IMG/VR virus record: IMGVR_UViG_3300032047_002388
Location: 1 to 64,000 of that record
Length of the DNA: 64,000 bases
Direction: 5' to 3' (one strand)
DNA from: a virus
The position numbers and the translations under genes were made by a program. Numbering within the stretch: the stretch's first letter is position 1; each line of letters opens with the position of its first letter. A model generated the notes under the pieces. That model saw only the letters and a program-made list of their open reading frames with translations. It was not told where the DNA came from and made no database searches. This document shows, one piece after another, positions 40,195-49,692 of this stretch.

Positions 40195-42549
40195 ATGAAA
40201 GGTACACTATTTTCTAGTGATTTTATCATCGATGAATCTAATAATCTAAGATTACTAGAGTTTAATACAGACTCTGGTTTTATATCAGATACATTAGCTT
40301 CTCGTTTTGATTTTACTGATTTCATATCAGTACTATCTAGTAACAACATCACTAAACTATCGATTTTATATAAGAGTTGGCACAGAGAATTTGTTGACCA
40401 CTTAAACCAAGCAATTGAAAATGATGCAACTTTCATAACAGAATTTTCAAAGATAGAAGAAGCAGAACATACTGTATATCCAACAAACGTAACCGATGAA
40501 TCAGATAGATTTATTCTAAGAATATGTTACGATGAAAATGCAATATTCGATAGTACCTATTGTAAACAAAGAGTTGAAGTTTTAAAATTATTCCACGATA
40601 ATGATGCAACTGGTTCAATACCAGAGTTTAGAGCTAGTGGTAGTAATTGGGAAGGTACTTCAATGTCATCATCATTAAATCTAACAGCAAATTATCCTGA
40701 TTTAGCAGTAAAAGATTTAAGTGAGAATCACAATCCATTGCAGTTTGCTAAGTTCAACTCTACGTTATCATCAGAATCATCTTCGGCTGATTTACTTGAA
40801 GATTATTGGTGGAACTACTTAGATAGAAGTGACCAATACATGGAAAAGTATCACACCAATCCAACTCAAGTATCGAATGGTAAACAACAAACAGTACGAG
40901 AGTATGGTATCTTATATGGTAGTACTATTGAGTATGTAAGAATTGGTAGTTATACAATCGATTCTTTACTGCCAGTTGTTGATATATCTGGTTATGATGA
41001 TGCCAATAAAGCAGCAGATAATATACCAAACAAACATTACTTTGAATATACAACTAACTTTATCAGAACTAAGAATTGGAAAGATTCATTATTAGATTCA
41101 GAGGTTATAGTTAAATCAGATGGTTCATTTGTTTCGGTTGATGAAGCAATCATAGGTGATAATATAAAATCATATATTGTAAGTGGTTCACCTGATACTG
41201 ATGATGTAGATGTATTTGGTTCTTGGTCTTATGATGGTTCAACACTTCCATCGGGTTCTGAAGTAACATCATCTAATATCACATCTTTCAGTTCTGAATC
41301 ATTAGTATATGGAACTGGTATAGAACTTGTATTACCAACTGAAGAAACTATATATTTTGCACCATATAAAAACATATTAACATATAACTCATCATCCGAT
41401 GAATTTAAGTTTAAATCAGCACATACACTTCTACCAGGAGATGGTGGGGATTATCTTATAGATGGAACAGGTGGATTAATACCAATATCACAATCTAATA
41501 CATTTATATTAAACGATTCAAATCAAAATGAATATTATCAAGTTGACGTTGAGACAACCGATACATTCTTTATTTCTGCTTCAACTCCATTTGTAGTACA
41601 CAACGCACCATGTTTTATCGCAGGTACTAAAGTTCATATAGAAGAAAAAGGAATAACAAACATAGAAGATGTAGAAGTTGGTGATAAAGTAATTTCATAT
41701 AATCACGATACTGATACTGTTGAGTATAGAGAAGTTTTAAAAGTTAGAGAACAAGAAGGTAAGAATGTTGTAACTTATATATTTGAAAATGGTACAACAC
41801 TTAGTGCTACACCCGACCACCCATTGTTTGTAAATGGTAAAGGATATTCATCTTACTATCCTAAACAAACAAAAGAAGATAGTGGATTTGATGTAGAACA
41901 AATATTATTAGGAGATGAGGTTTTACACATGGACGGGTATGGTGTTGTTATAGATGATATAATAGAAGAACCAGTTACTCATACTGTATATAACCTAGAA
42001 GAAGTAGATGGTAATAATAATTTCTTTGTAGAAAATCTTCTTGCACATAATAGATATCTAACACCTCAAACTTGTTTTGCAGCAGGTACTCAAATCTCAT
42101 TATCAAATGGTGATGTTAAAGATATAGAAGATATAGTTGTAGGTGATGAAGTATTAGGATGGGATGGAGATACGATAGATTCAGCTGAAGTAATAGCAAT
42201 AGACCACAGACATACAGTTGGTTCTCACGCAGATGCTTGTGAATCAATAGGAGATGTACCTTCACTATATACAATAAATGATACTGAAATAGAATTCACA
42301 CCAGAACATCCATTCTTAACTAAAGAAGGTTGGAAATCACTAGTACCAGACCCTAAACAAGAACCATACCTATCAAGTGGAGAATTAAAAATATTAAAAA
42401 TAGGTGATTATATAAACAAAGATGGTGAATGGATAGAGATAGAAGATATAAGAATCATTCGTTCAGATGCAGAAGAACCAGTTTATAATATTACAGTTGA
42501 TAAGTTACATTCTTATATAGCAAATGGAATAATCGTACACAATAAATAA
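40195..42549 (+). CDS. virion-type protein with three tandem Hint (intein-like) domains
   Basis: The 784-residue protein has an N-terminal region (about 1-300) resembling marine phage structural proteins (GTLFSSDFIIDESNN). Three Hint units follow. Unit 1, about 302-470, has DSEVIVKSDG in place of the catalytic Cys start, then GDNIKSY, and ends FVVHN (469-470 HN). Unit 2 starts CFIAGTKV (Cys473), has ATPDHPLF and ends LLAHN (618-619). Unit 3 starts CFAAGTQI (Cys627), has FTPEHPF and ends IIVHNK (782-784). Hint domains drive self-cleavage or splicing. With no real extein between them and one residue after the last, autoprocessing or cross-linking is likelier than splicing. Unit 1 looks inactive. 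Confidence 0.8.
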   Translation: MKGTLFSSDFIIDESNNLRLLEFNTDSGFISDTLASRFDFTDFISVLSSNNITKLSILYKSWHREFVDHLNQAIENDATFITEFSKIEEAEHTVYPTNVTDESDRFILRICYDENAIFDSTYCKQRVEVLKLFHDNDATGSIPEFRASGSNWEGTSMSSSLNLTANYPDLAVKDLSENHNPLQFAKFNSTLSSESSSADLLEDYWWNYLDRSDQYMEKYHTNPTQVSNGKQQTVREYGILYGSTIEYVRIGSYTIDSLLPVVDISGYDDANKAADNIPNKHYFEYTTNFIRTKNWKDSLLDSEVIVKSDGSFVSVDEAIIGDNIKSYIVSGSPDTDDVDVFGSWSYDGSTLPSGSEVTSSNITSFSSESLVYGTGIELVLPTEETIYFAPYKNILTYNSSSDEFKFKSAHTLLPGDGGDYLIDGTGGLIPISQSNTFILNDSNQNEYYQVDVETTDTFFISASTPFVVHNAPCFIAGTKVHIEEKGITNIEDVEVGDKVISYNHDTDTVEYREVLKVREQEGKNVVTYIFENGTTLSATPDHPLFVNGKGYSSYYPKQTKEDSGFDVEQILLGDEVLHMDGYGVVIDDIIEEPVTHTVYNLEEVDGNNNFFVENLLAHNRYLTPQTCFAAGTQISLSNGDVKDIEDIVVGDEVLGWDGDTIDSAEVIAIDHRHTVGSHADACESIGDVPSLYTINDTEIEFTPEHPFLTKEGWKSLVPDPKQEPYLSSGELKILKIGDYINKDGEWIEIEDIRIIRSDAEEPVYNITVDKLHSYIANGIIVHNK

Positions 42550-42551
42550 TC

Positions 42552-42692
42552 ATGGCAGATAAACCAATCATATATAAAAAAGTAAGTAATCCTTACACAA
42601 GAACTAACAATAGTTTGACAAGTGACCAACAAACAAAGGCCACAAACATCATCGGTCAATTTATAACTTACTTTAAAGCAAAACACTTATAG
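42552..42692 (+). CDS. hypothetical 46-aa protein
   Basis: Starts 2 nt after the Hint gene stop; basic, polar product (MADKPIIYKKVSNPYTRT). It may be a small virion or assembly factor. No family recognised. Confidence 0.6.
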   Translation: MADKPIIYKKVSNPYTRTNNSLTSDQQTKATNIIGQFITYFKAKHL

Positions 42693-42711
42693 TTAAACTT
42701 AAATTTCCATT

Positions 42712-43485
42712 ATGAGTAAATTATGGAATTTTAATTTACCCTTCTTTCATGGGAAATCCACAACAATAGATTGGATTCCAAACGATTCAAAAAAAGAGTT
42801 TGAGAAACACATCAGTATGTATCCTGATTCTGAGCATTTGAATAACTACAAAAACAATCCAATTAAATACAAACTAAATAACTATGGATTCAGAACAGAT
42901 GATGATTTCTTTGATGGGGATATAGGTACAGTTTACTTAGGATGTTCTCATACTTTTGGACTTGGACATTATTTAGAAAATACGTGGTCTTATAAACTCC
43001 ACCAAAAAGTTGGTGAGGGTAAATTTTTTAATCTTTCTTGCGGAGGGATAGGACTCACATCTCAATATTATTTTCTAAAATACTTTTCAGATATGTTAAA
43101 TATAAAAAAAGTATATCACTATTATCCACCAGAAGTTCGTTACAGATATGGGTTTATGAATGGTGATGGAAAGATAGATGTTTTTGCAAAGTATTTTGAT
43201 GAAGAAACATCTTCTGTTGATACAGAACTATGGAAAAAATATTTAGTACATGAAACTCATAATGAATTCCATAACAAGTTACATTTAGATGCAATAACTG
43301 GTCTTTGTTCTTTGATTGAATGTGATTATATACGAGTAGAAAATTCCTATATGAATGATAAATTTTGTGACGCGTATCATAAAGAACTTACACCCTCCAG
43401 AGATTTGTTACATCCATATGTAGAAAGACATGATAAGATAGTTGATAATTTTTTAAAATTAAATCGTAATAACTCTGTAATATGA
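42712..43485 (+). CDS. SGNH-like protein
   Basis: The 257-residue protein has VYLGCSHTFGLGHYL (Ser block), FFNLSCGGIGLTSQY (Gly block) and RDLLHPYVERHDKIVDNFL (His block). It overlaps the GT8-like gene by 4 nt. It opens the second surface island. Confidence 0.7.
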   Translation: MSKLWNFNLPFFHGKSTTIDWIPNDSKKEFEKHISMYPDSEHLNNYKNNPIKYKLNNYGFRTDDDFFDGDIGTVYLGCSHTFGLGHYLENTWSYKLHQKVGEGKFFNLSCGGIGLTSQYYFLKYFSDMLNIKKVYHYYPPEVRYRYGFMNGDGKIDVFAKYFDEETSSVDTELWKKYLVHETHNEFHNKLHLDAITGLCSLIECDYIRVENSYMNDKFCDAYHKELTPSRDLLHPYVERHDKIVDNFLKLNRNNSVI

Positions 43486-44156
43486 TTTTTTGTACTTTAT
43501 GTGTTGGTATTGATTGGTGTGAAAAACATTCTCAAGCTATTAATGATATAGGAGAGAATCATACAATATATGTTTATACAGATTGTCCACATTACTTTCC
43601 AAACTGTAATATAATTCAATACACACGAAGTGATTTTAGTTACTTTGAAAAGTTGGTTTTGTTATTTAATGTAATGGATGAGTGTAATGAAAGAGTTACA
43701 TACTTTGATTGTGATTCTACAAAAAGAAACCAAGTTCAACTAATGTTAAATGGATTAAATCAGCCATTCGATAACAAATCAATATACACATATAAAGTAT
43801 TTAAGAATGTAGAATATTCAATGGAACATTTATCAACAGACCCATCTTTATATACTTTAATGAATGTTTACAGAGAACTAGGATTTAAAGATGTTAGATG
43901 TAACTATCCTCACGAAAGAATATTATCATTACCTTTCATACCTAAGAAATATAAAAAACTAAAAGAAAAGGTTTTAAACGTACAACCAATTTGGGAAAAG
44001 AATTGGTCTATGGGAAAATCTTGGATAGGAACTCATCCATGTAATAAATGGTCACAATGTGGTTGTGGATATGCCGAGGGAGGTGCACTATCCATATATG
44101 CTAAAGAACTAAAAATAAATTTAGAACCTATTCTTCCAATAACCACATTATTCTAA
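43482..44156 (+). CDS. GT8-like glycosyltransferase, paralogue A
   Basis: A 224-residue protein with FCTLCVGIDWC at the start and TYFDCDSTKR (DxD near residue 74), ending CGCGYAEGGALSIYAKEL. It is clearly related to the 45189 protein (same ATLCVGxxWC start and GYGEGSAL end). DxD suggests a nucleotide-sugar-using transferase. Sugar unknown. Confidence 0.7.
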   Translation: MIFCTLCVGIDWCEKHSQAINDIGENHTIYVYTDCPHYFPNCNIIQYTRSDFSYFEKLVLLFNVMDECNERVTYFDCDSTKRNQVQLMLNGLNQPFDNKSIYTYKVFKNVEYSMEHLSTDPSLYTLMNVYRELGFKDVRCNYPHERILSLPFIPKKYKKLKEKVLNVQPIWEKNWSMGKSWIGTHPCNKWSQCGCGYAEGGALSIYAKELKINLEPILPITTLF

Positions 44157-44165
44157 TATTTATAC
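44155..44165 (+). promoter_or_regulatory. AATATTTATAC motif, possible late promoter element
   Basis: 20 nt before the ATG at 44186; a usable distance. Confidence 0.4.
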
Positions 44166-44185
44166 TTAGAACTAATACTGTTACT

Positions 44186-44701
44186 ATGAATAAAGCAGAC
44201 TATGTTCAGATGCGAATATATGCACCTGATTTTAAAATGCCATGTGAACTTGATGATAGATACTCCTATATTGAGATTTCAGAATATTCCCACGAAAAAG
44301 ATTTACTGAAAATAATCGATAGTATTAACGAAACACTATCTGATTGGAAAACCAGACCTGATGTTGATAATCTTAAAAAAAGATTTGAAGCAGGGAGTTC
44401 TTGTTTTATACAATATTTTAAAGGAGAAGTAACTGGTTGGTTTTGGACTTGTAATTTCTTAACACACGATTGGGTTGAAAAGGTAAAAGATTTACCAACA
44501 CCAAACTCAAACTATTCAGGTGGAACATATGTAATTAAAAAAGTTGCACCTAGAAATGCGGGATATCAACTATATGCATACTGTATTGAGAAAGTAATGA
44601 GTAGAACTGATTATGGATATGCGTATGTAGATAAATGGAACAAAGCACCAATCAGATTAAACTTTAATTGTGGAGCTACTTATATAGATAACTTACTATG
44701 A
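44186..44701 (+). CDS. GNAT-like acetyltransferase
   Basis: The 171-residue protein has CFIQYFKGEVTGWFW, a central YVIKKVAPRNAGYQLYAYCIEK that aligns with the acyl-CoA loop of GNAT folds, and NKAPIRLNFNCGATY typical of the last strand. The R-x-x-G-x-G/A loop is degenerate (RNAGYQ). It might acetylate an amino sugar. Confidence 0.6.
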   Translation: MNKADYVQMRIYAPDFKMPCELDDRYSYIEISEYSHEKDLLKIIDSINETLSDWKTRPDVDNLKKRFEAGSSCFIQYFKGEVTGWFWTCNFLTHDWVEKVKDLPTPNSNYSGGTYVIKKVAPRNAGYQLYAYCIEKVMSRTDYGYAYVDKWNKAPIRLNFNCGATYIDNLL

Positions 44702-45189
44702 TTTACAAAATATCAGAAGAAGAAGTTTCTACATTGGAAAATCTAATTAGTACTACGAGTAAAAGTAAGGATAACCAAGAAGAACAATTAACAGAGACAC
44801 AAGATTATATCAACAATCGTAGGTATGTATTGCCAGATATTGATATAGAATATTATTCTACTGATAATAAAGAACTAAACAAAAAACTTTCAGAGATTTT
44901 AAAGGTAGATGATGTAGTACCAATTACAATACATAAGTTCAAATATGAAAATGGTGCACATTCAAAAAGACACAATGATGTTAACTCTAATCAAACATTT
45001 GTAATAATATTAGAAGATGATTATGAGGGAGGTGATTTTTATTTAAATGATGAGTTAACTGATTTTAGAAATAGAGGAGATGTTGCAACTTATGTGGGTA
45101 AAGAAAGTCCTCACTATGTAACTCCAATAACAAAAGGAACCCGAACTGTATTAGTAGTTTGGTATCCTAAAAAAGATACACTAATATAA
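44698..45189 (+). CDS. 2-oxoglutarate/Fe(II) oxygenase
   Basis: The 163-residue protein has SKRHNDVNSNQTFVIILEDDYEGG (HxD), SPHYVTPITKGTRTVLVVW (distal His, Arg), the compact phage oxygenase type. It overlaps neighbours by 4 and 1 nt. Confidence 0.8.
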   Translation: MIYKISEEEVSTLENLISTTSKSKDNQEEQLTETQDYINNRRYVLPDIDIEYYSTDNKELNKKLSEILKVDDVVPITIHKFKYENGAHSKRHNDVNSNQTFVIILEDDYEGGDFYLNDELTDFRNRGDVATYVGKESPHYVTPITKGTRTVLVVWYPKKDTLI

Positions 45190-45821
45190 TGATAGAATTT
45201 GCAACATTATGTGTGGGTAAGGAATGGTGTTATGAATGGAAGGATGATATAAATAATTTTTCTGAATCACATAAACTACATTTACTTACAGATTGTAGAA
45301 GTTGGTTTGATTTCCAAACATACAGCTACAAGAGTAAACAATTTAGTTATTATGATAAACTTATATTTTTATTGGATTTAATGCAATTAAAAAAACAAAG
45401 AATTACTTATCTTGATGTAGATAAGTTACAACTTTATAATAACATTGATTACGATAATAAATCTTGTTATGTTTATAATACAATACAAACACCAATAATA
45501 TCAGAAGTGTTTGAATCAACAAGAAAAGAAATACATGATTACTTAGATATAGAAAATGAATCTGATGTATATACTCAAGAGGCATTAATATCTTTACCAT
45601 ATACATCTCAATTTAAAAATATAAAAAAAGATATATTAGAATTAAGAGGTATAGTAGAGAGAAATTTTGGTAATAGAGAATGGGATAATCCAAAATTAAA
45701 CAGATACAGTAAACATGGAATAGGTTATGGTGAAGGAAGTGCATTAACAGCAGTGTTATTAAAATACAACATAGATATAGTTAATGTGTATTCTAGTTTT
45801 AGGAGAGAAGTAATAATTTAA
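45189..45821 (+). CDS. GT8-like glycosyltransferase, paralogue B
   Basis: A 210-residue paralogue of the 43482 protein: EFATLCVGKEWCYEW start, ITYLDVDKLQL (DxD) near residue 76, and HGIGYGEGSALTAVL near the end. Divergent elsewhere, so donor or acceptor may differ. Confidence 0.68.
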   Translation: MIEFATLCVGKEWCYEWKDDINNFSESHKLHLLTDCRSWFDFQTYSYKSKQFSYYDKLIFLLDLMQLKKQRITYLDVDKLQLYNNIDYDNKSCYVYNTIQTPIISEVFESTRKEIHDYLDIENESDVYTQEALISLPYTSQFKNIKKDILELRGIVERNFGNREWDNPKLNRYSKHGIGYGEGSALTAVLLKYNIDIVNVYSSFRREVII

Positions 45822-45833
45822 AGAAAGGCTATA

Positions 45834-46499
45834 ATGGCAACACAAAATGTTAACAAACAACCCCCAAAGGGTAAAGTACGATTTTCAATATCATTATCAG
45901 AAGAACAAAAGATGGCTAAGACAAATATCTTATATCATCCTTATAACTTTGTTCTCGGAAAAGCTGGTAGTGGTAAAACGTTACTTGCAGTACAAATTGG
46001 ATTAGATATGTACTTTCAACGAAAGATAAACCAAATCATTATAACAAGACCAACAGTATCAAATGAAGATAATGGATACCTACCAGGTTCACTTGATGAA
46101 AAGATGGAGCCTTGGTTAGTTCCAATTCGTTCTAATATGAGAAAGGTGTATAACAAACCAACTATATTACAGAAGATGGAATCTGATGAGAAGATTGAGT
46201 TAGTATCCCTATCTCACTTTAGAGGAAGAACATTTGATAATGCTTGTGTAATAGTAGATGAGTTTCAAAACTTAACTAAACAACAACTTAGTATGGTGTT
46301 GGGTAGATTAGGTAAAGGTTCTACTATGATACTTTGTGGAGACCCTCAACAAATTGATTTAAAGTTTGCTAATGATTCAGCAATACACGAAGTACCAAAG
46401 GTTAAAGAATCTAAATATGTTTATTCAGTTAACTTATTAGATAATCATAGACATGAATCATTAGATGAGATATTAAGATTACTACAAGAATACGCATAA
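45834..46499 (+). CDS. phoH: PhoH-family ATPase
   Basis: The 221-residue protein has LGKAGSGKT (42-49), QIIITRPTVSNEDNGYLPGSL, ACVIVDEFQNLTKQQL (Walker B) and STMILCGDPQQIDL. These are all PhoH signatures. It follows a AAAGGCT leader. PhoH is a common marine phage gene of unsettled role (RNA helicase/nuclease-like activity). Confidence 0.95.
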   Translation: MATQNVNKQPPKGKVRFSISLSEEQKMAKTNILYHPYNFVLGKAGSGKTLLAVQIGLDMYFQRKINQIIITRPTVSNEDNGYLPGSLDEKMEPWLVPIRSNMRKVYNKPTILQKMESDEKIELVSLSHFRGRTFDNACVIVDEFQNLTKQQLSMVLGRLGKGSTMILCGDPQQIDLKFANDSAIHEVPKVKESKYVYSVNLLDNHRHESLDEILRLLQEYA

Positions 46500-47285
46500 A
46501 TGTATAGTTACACTTTGTACAATAACGATTGTGTTTTAGATAAAACAACTAACACTATAATTTATAAAGAAGATAGTGAGTGGAAGTTATATGAAAAATG
46601 GAAGAAGGATAATGCTGAAGCTGCTGAGCATGCATGGGCAAGTAAACACAATTTACTATTATGGAACAAAGGTGAACCTATATTAAAAGATGGTGTAAAA
46701 TCATATTATGATAAAGATGGGTTTCTAATAAAAAAAGAAACTACAAATAAAATAGATTATTACAATGCAGATGTTATTTACAAAACTGAACACATTGAAA
46801 ATGACAGAATTGTTTTAATAAAAAAATATTCAGAAAACAAAATATTGTATGAAGAAAAAAACTTTAAATTAAAAACACATAAGGAGTTTGATATAGGAAC
46901 AGGTTCAATTGTTTATTACAAAAAAACCAAAGGAGATTTAGAATATGAAGTTTGGTATGATAATAAAATTGTAATCAAATCTTTCTTGAGAAAATTAGAT
47001 AAAATATTAAAGTTTACAGAATACTTTACTGGTATGAATTCTGTTAGTAAAAAATTACATTATTCAAATAACAATATGTATAAGTGTACCACATACTATA
47101 CATCTGGTCAAGTTAGGGGATGTGGTTTAATATCCAACGATGATAAGATGCAAGGTGAGTGGATATTCTATCATCACAACAATGAGGTTGAATCTAAACA
47201 CAACTTTAGTGATGGTAAGTTAATTGGTAAATCATTTTTGTTTTACGAAAATGGAAAGTTATATAAAGAAGTAAATCATGATTAG
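46500..47285 (+). CDS. MORN-repeat (YwqK-like) protein
   Basis: The 261-residue protein contains repeated G-x-x-x-x-F-Y-x-x-G/N elements: YYTSGQVRGCGLI, GEWIFYHHNNEVESKH, GKSFLFYENGKLYKEV. Proteins of this kind are annotated as YwqK toxin-antitoxin-like but their function is unknown. The N-terminal half lacks repeats. It starts immediately after PhoH. Confidence 0.7.
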   Translation: MYSYTLYNNDCVLDKTTNTIIYKEDSEWKLYEKWKKDNAEAAEHAWASKHNLLLWNKGEPILKDGVKSYYDKDGFLIKKETTNKIDYYNADVIYKTEHIENDRIVLIKKYSENKILYEEKNFKLKTHKEFDIGTGSIVYYKKTKGDLEYEVWYDNKIVIKSFLRKLDKILKFTEYFTGMNSVSKKLHYSNNNMYKCTTYYTSGQVRGCGLISNDDKMQGEWIFYHHNNEVESKHNFSDGKLIGKSFLFYENGKLYKEVNHD

Positions 47286-48141
47286 TTTTATTATAGCATT
47301 TGCTAGTAAAGGTGATAATTTATATCGATGGAAAGATACTGATGAGGGGATGATAATATTATCCACAATACTCTGTATTAAAAACATAAATAAGATATTT
47401 GATGTACCTAAAGAAATTATATTAGTTGACAACACTAATAGCTTTCCCAATATAGAAATCCCAAATCTTAAGATAGTAAAAGGATTACAATACAAAAAAG
47501 AATTTACAGAAGAAGAAATTTCAAAGTACAAGATAGATGATGTAACTAATCATAGTATGTGGGCATCAATTGCTTACAATATAGGTATCGAACATTCTAT
47601 CGGAGATTACATTGTACTACAACATAACGATATATTTTATCACGAGAATCTTTTACCAACTCTACGCGATATATTGGAGTATAATGAGTATGTTTCGGTA
47701 GATTCTAAACACCTTAGTTTGACAGGATATTTAGGGAATAAAGATATTATTGATTCACTAGATATTGATTTTGAAATTGGATATGAAAATGGGGGATATG
47801 TAAAACAAAAGCTATTTGGATTAGCAGATGCATATTTCTTTATGTGTAAAAAAGAATTCTTTGATGATTATTCTGTTGATTGGGGATATGGGGATACAAA
47901 TCATGGAGCAACAATAAAATGTTTAACTAATGGAGATTCTTTCTTACATATAGAACCATTCTTTGGAAACAGTAATTATATTACTGATGATTCAAACTCA
48001 TATATTCTTTTTGGTAAAAAATTTATCACACATCTAAAAGGCGGGTTTTCAGAAAATAAACTATCGTTTAAAAAAGAAAACAACGAATATAATATGGATG
48101 AAACAAACAACTATATAGAACAACTTAAACAACTATCATGA
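47278..48141 (+). CDS. GT2-like glycosyltransferase
   Basis: The 287-residue protein begins SFIIAFASKGD, has EIILVDNTN, GIEHSIGDYIVLQHNDIFYHENLLP (a DxD-like block HND) and GYGDTNHGATIK near the end. Fold pattern of GT-A family 2, with the DxD replaced by HND. It may have different metal use. Overlaps both neighbours. Confidence 0.65.
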   Translation: MISFIIAFASKGDNLYRWKDTDEGMIILSTILCIKNINKIFDVPKEIILVDNTNSFPNIEIPNLKIVKGLQYKKEFTEEEISKYKIDDVTNHSMWASIAYNIGIEHSIGDYIVLQHNDIFYHENLLPTLRDILEYNEYVSVDSKHLSLTGYLGNKDIIDSLDIDFEIGYENGGYVKQKLFGLADAYFFMCKKEFFDDYSVDWGYGDTNHGATIKCLTNGDSFLHIEPFFGNSNYITDDSNSYILFGKKFITHLKGGFSENKLSFKKENNEYNMDETNNYIEQLKQLS

Positions 48142-48863
48142 AAACATTTATAATTAGAATAAGTAGTAATAAAGATTCAGTTAGGTCTGCACAACAAACA
48201 ATAGATTCAGCAAGAAGTGTAGGGTATAATGAACCAATTGAAATATTCGAAGCAATAAAACCAACTGAGTGGAAATCCATTTTACCATATCCAAACACCT
48301 TTAATGACTATGCAAGACCAGATAATGTTGCTGCATGTTTTGCCTCTCATTATTTATTATGGGAAAAGTGTGTAGAACTAAATGAACCTATATTAATTTT
48401 AGAACATGATGCAATATTCAAAACTAATATACCTGATATAGATTTCGATATGTGTGTTAACTTTGGTAGACCAAGTTATATCAGACCTAATAAAATTGTT
48501 TACGATGAACCAAAAGAGGGATTAGATATTGTTAACCAAGTTAACTTTTTAGGTCATCATGCATATGCTATGAAACCAAAAGCAGCTAAAATATTTTGTG
48601 ATGATGTAAAGAAAAAAGTATTAACACCAAACGATGTGTGGATTGAAAGAAACTCATATCCATGGCTAGAAGAATACAGACCATTTCCAATTCATGCAGA
48701 TACTGATTTCTCTACTATACAAACTATACTACCAGATGACCATCCAATTATGGAATCATATTATAAAGTTACAAGTAAGGAGAATCCTAATTACGAATAC
48801 TTAGAAAAATATTTTCCTCATGTTCTAACAGGTCCACAATCAGAAAGACATATAAATGTATAA
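48138..48863 (+). CDS. GT25-like glycosyltransferase (LPS family), paralogue A
   Basis: The 241-residue protein has RSVGYNEPIEIFEAIKP, ASHYLLWEKCVELNEPILIL and EHDAIF near residue 96, as in GT25 LPS galactosyltransferases (EDDA motif, here EHDA), and FLGHHAYAMKP. A very similar copy lies at 51154. Confidence 0.75.
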   Translation: MKTFIIRISSNKDSVRSAQQTIDSARSVGYNEPIEIFEAIKPTEWKSILPYPNTFNDYARPDNVAACFASHYLLWEKCVELNEPILILEHDAIFKTNIPDIDFDMCVNFGRPSYIRPNKIVYDEPKEGLDIVNQVNFLGHHAYAMKPKAAKIFCDDVKKKVLTPNDVWIERNSYPWLEEYRPFPIHADTDFSTIQTILPDDHPIMESYYKVTSKENPNYEYLEKYFPHVLTGPQSERHINV

Positions 48864-49692
48864 TAAAGTAAATTTACCAATTGGATGGACTGAAGAAATT
48901 CCAAAATATTGGACAGACCCAAGTAAGATAAACGCATGGGTTGGTGAACCTATTGAATCTAATAAGTTTCTTTTAGTTAGTTGGAGAATGGCAGGTTCAG
49001 AATTTTGTAAAGAGTTAATACGAGAGAATTATCCAGAAACAGTAAATATAAACCATTGGTCAAAGAGTCATATTATCATAGGAAAGAAACTTACTCAACA
49101 GTTAATTGATAATGCAAACACCAAAGTGTTCATGATAATATCAGACCCGAGAGATGTTGCAAGTAACTTAGTTAGTTTTGAGAATGGATTTGGGTTACAC
49201 TACCATGGTCATCATGATTATACACATGGTACGTCTGATTCAAATAGTGTAACATTTTTAAATGAAGTTGCCGATAAACAAATTGAGTTAGTAAATCATT
49301 ATACAAAAAGATTTGGTGATAACTGTATTGTACTGCGATATGAAGATGCATTTCAAAACCAAGATAAATTTCACAATCAAGTATCTAAGTTTATCGGATA
49401 CGAACCATTAGGTATTGATGATGTTAGAAAATATAAATGGTCAATCTATAAAAATGTAGGGTTGTTTAGAAACCACTTTGACTCAGATGTTTTAACCAAA
49501 CACTACAATGAGTACAAATGGTTTTATGATAAATGGGAATATCCAATTGAAGGAATGAATGATTTAAGATATGGATGGCATAGATTTAATGATAAGGTAA
49601 ATGGGAGACAACTTACCGAAGATTATAAACAGATGTTAAAAAGAAATGGAGTTTCCGAATCCGATAGAACAAACAATATAGATGAATTCTAA
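48856..49692 (+). CDS. sulfotransferase-like protein
   Basis: The 278-residue protein has FLLVSWRMAGSEFCKELI (phosphosulfate loop region), VFMIISDPRDVASNLVSFENG (3'-phosphate site with Asp-Pro-Arg-Asp) and IVLRYEDAF, all in the correct order for PAPS sulfotransferases. It lies in a run with GT25-like and other sulfotransferase genes, fitting sulfation of glycans. Confidence 0.78.
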   Translation: MYNKVNLPIGWTEEIPKYWTDPSKINAWVGEPIESNKFLLVSWRMAGSEFCKELIRENYPETVNINHWSKSHIIIGKKLTQQLIDNANTKVFMIISDPRDVASNLVSFENGFGLHYHGHHDYTHGTSDSNSVTFLNEVADKQIELVNHYTKRFGDNCIVLRYEDAFQNQDKFHNQVSKFIGYEPLGIDDVRKYKWSIYKNVGLFRNHFDSDVLTKHYNEYKWFYDKWEYPIEGMNDLRYGWHRFNDKVNGRQLTEDYKQMLKRNGVSESDRTNNIDEF

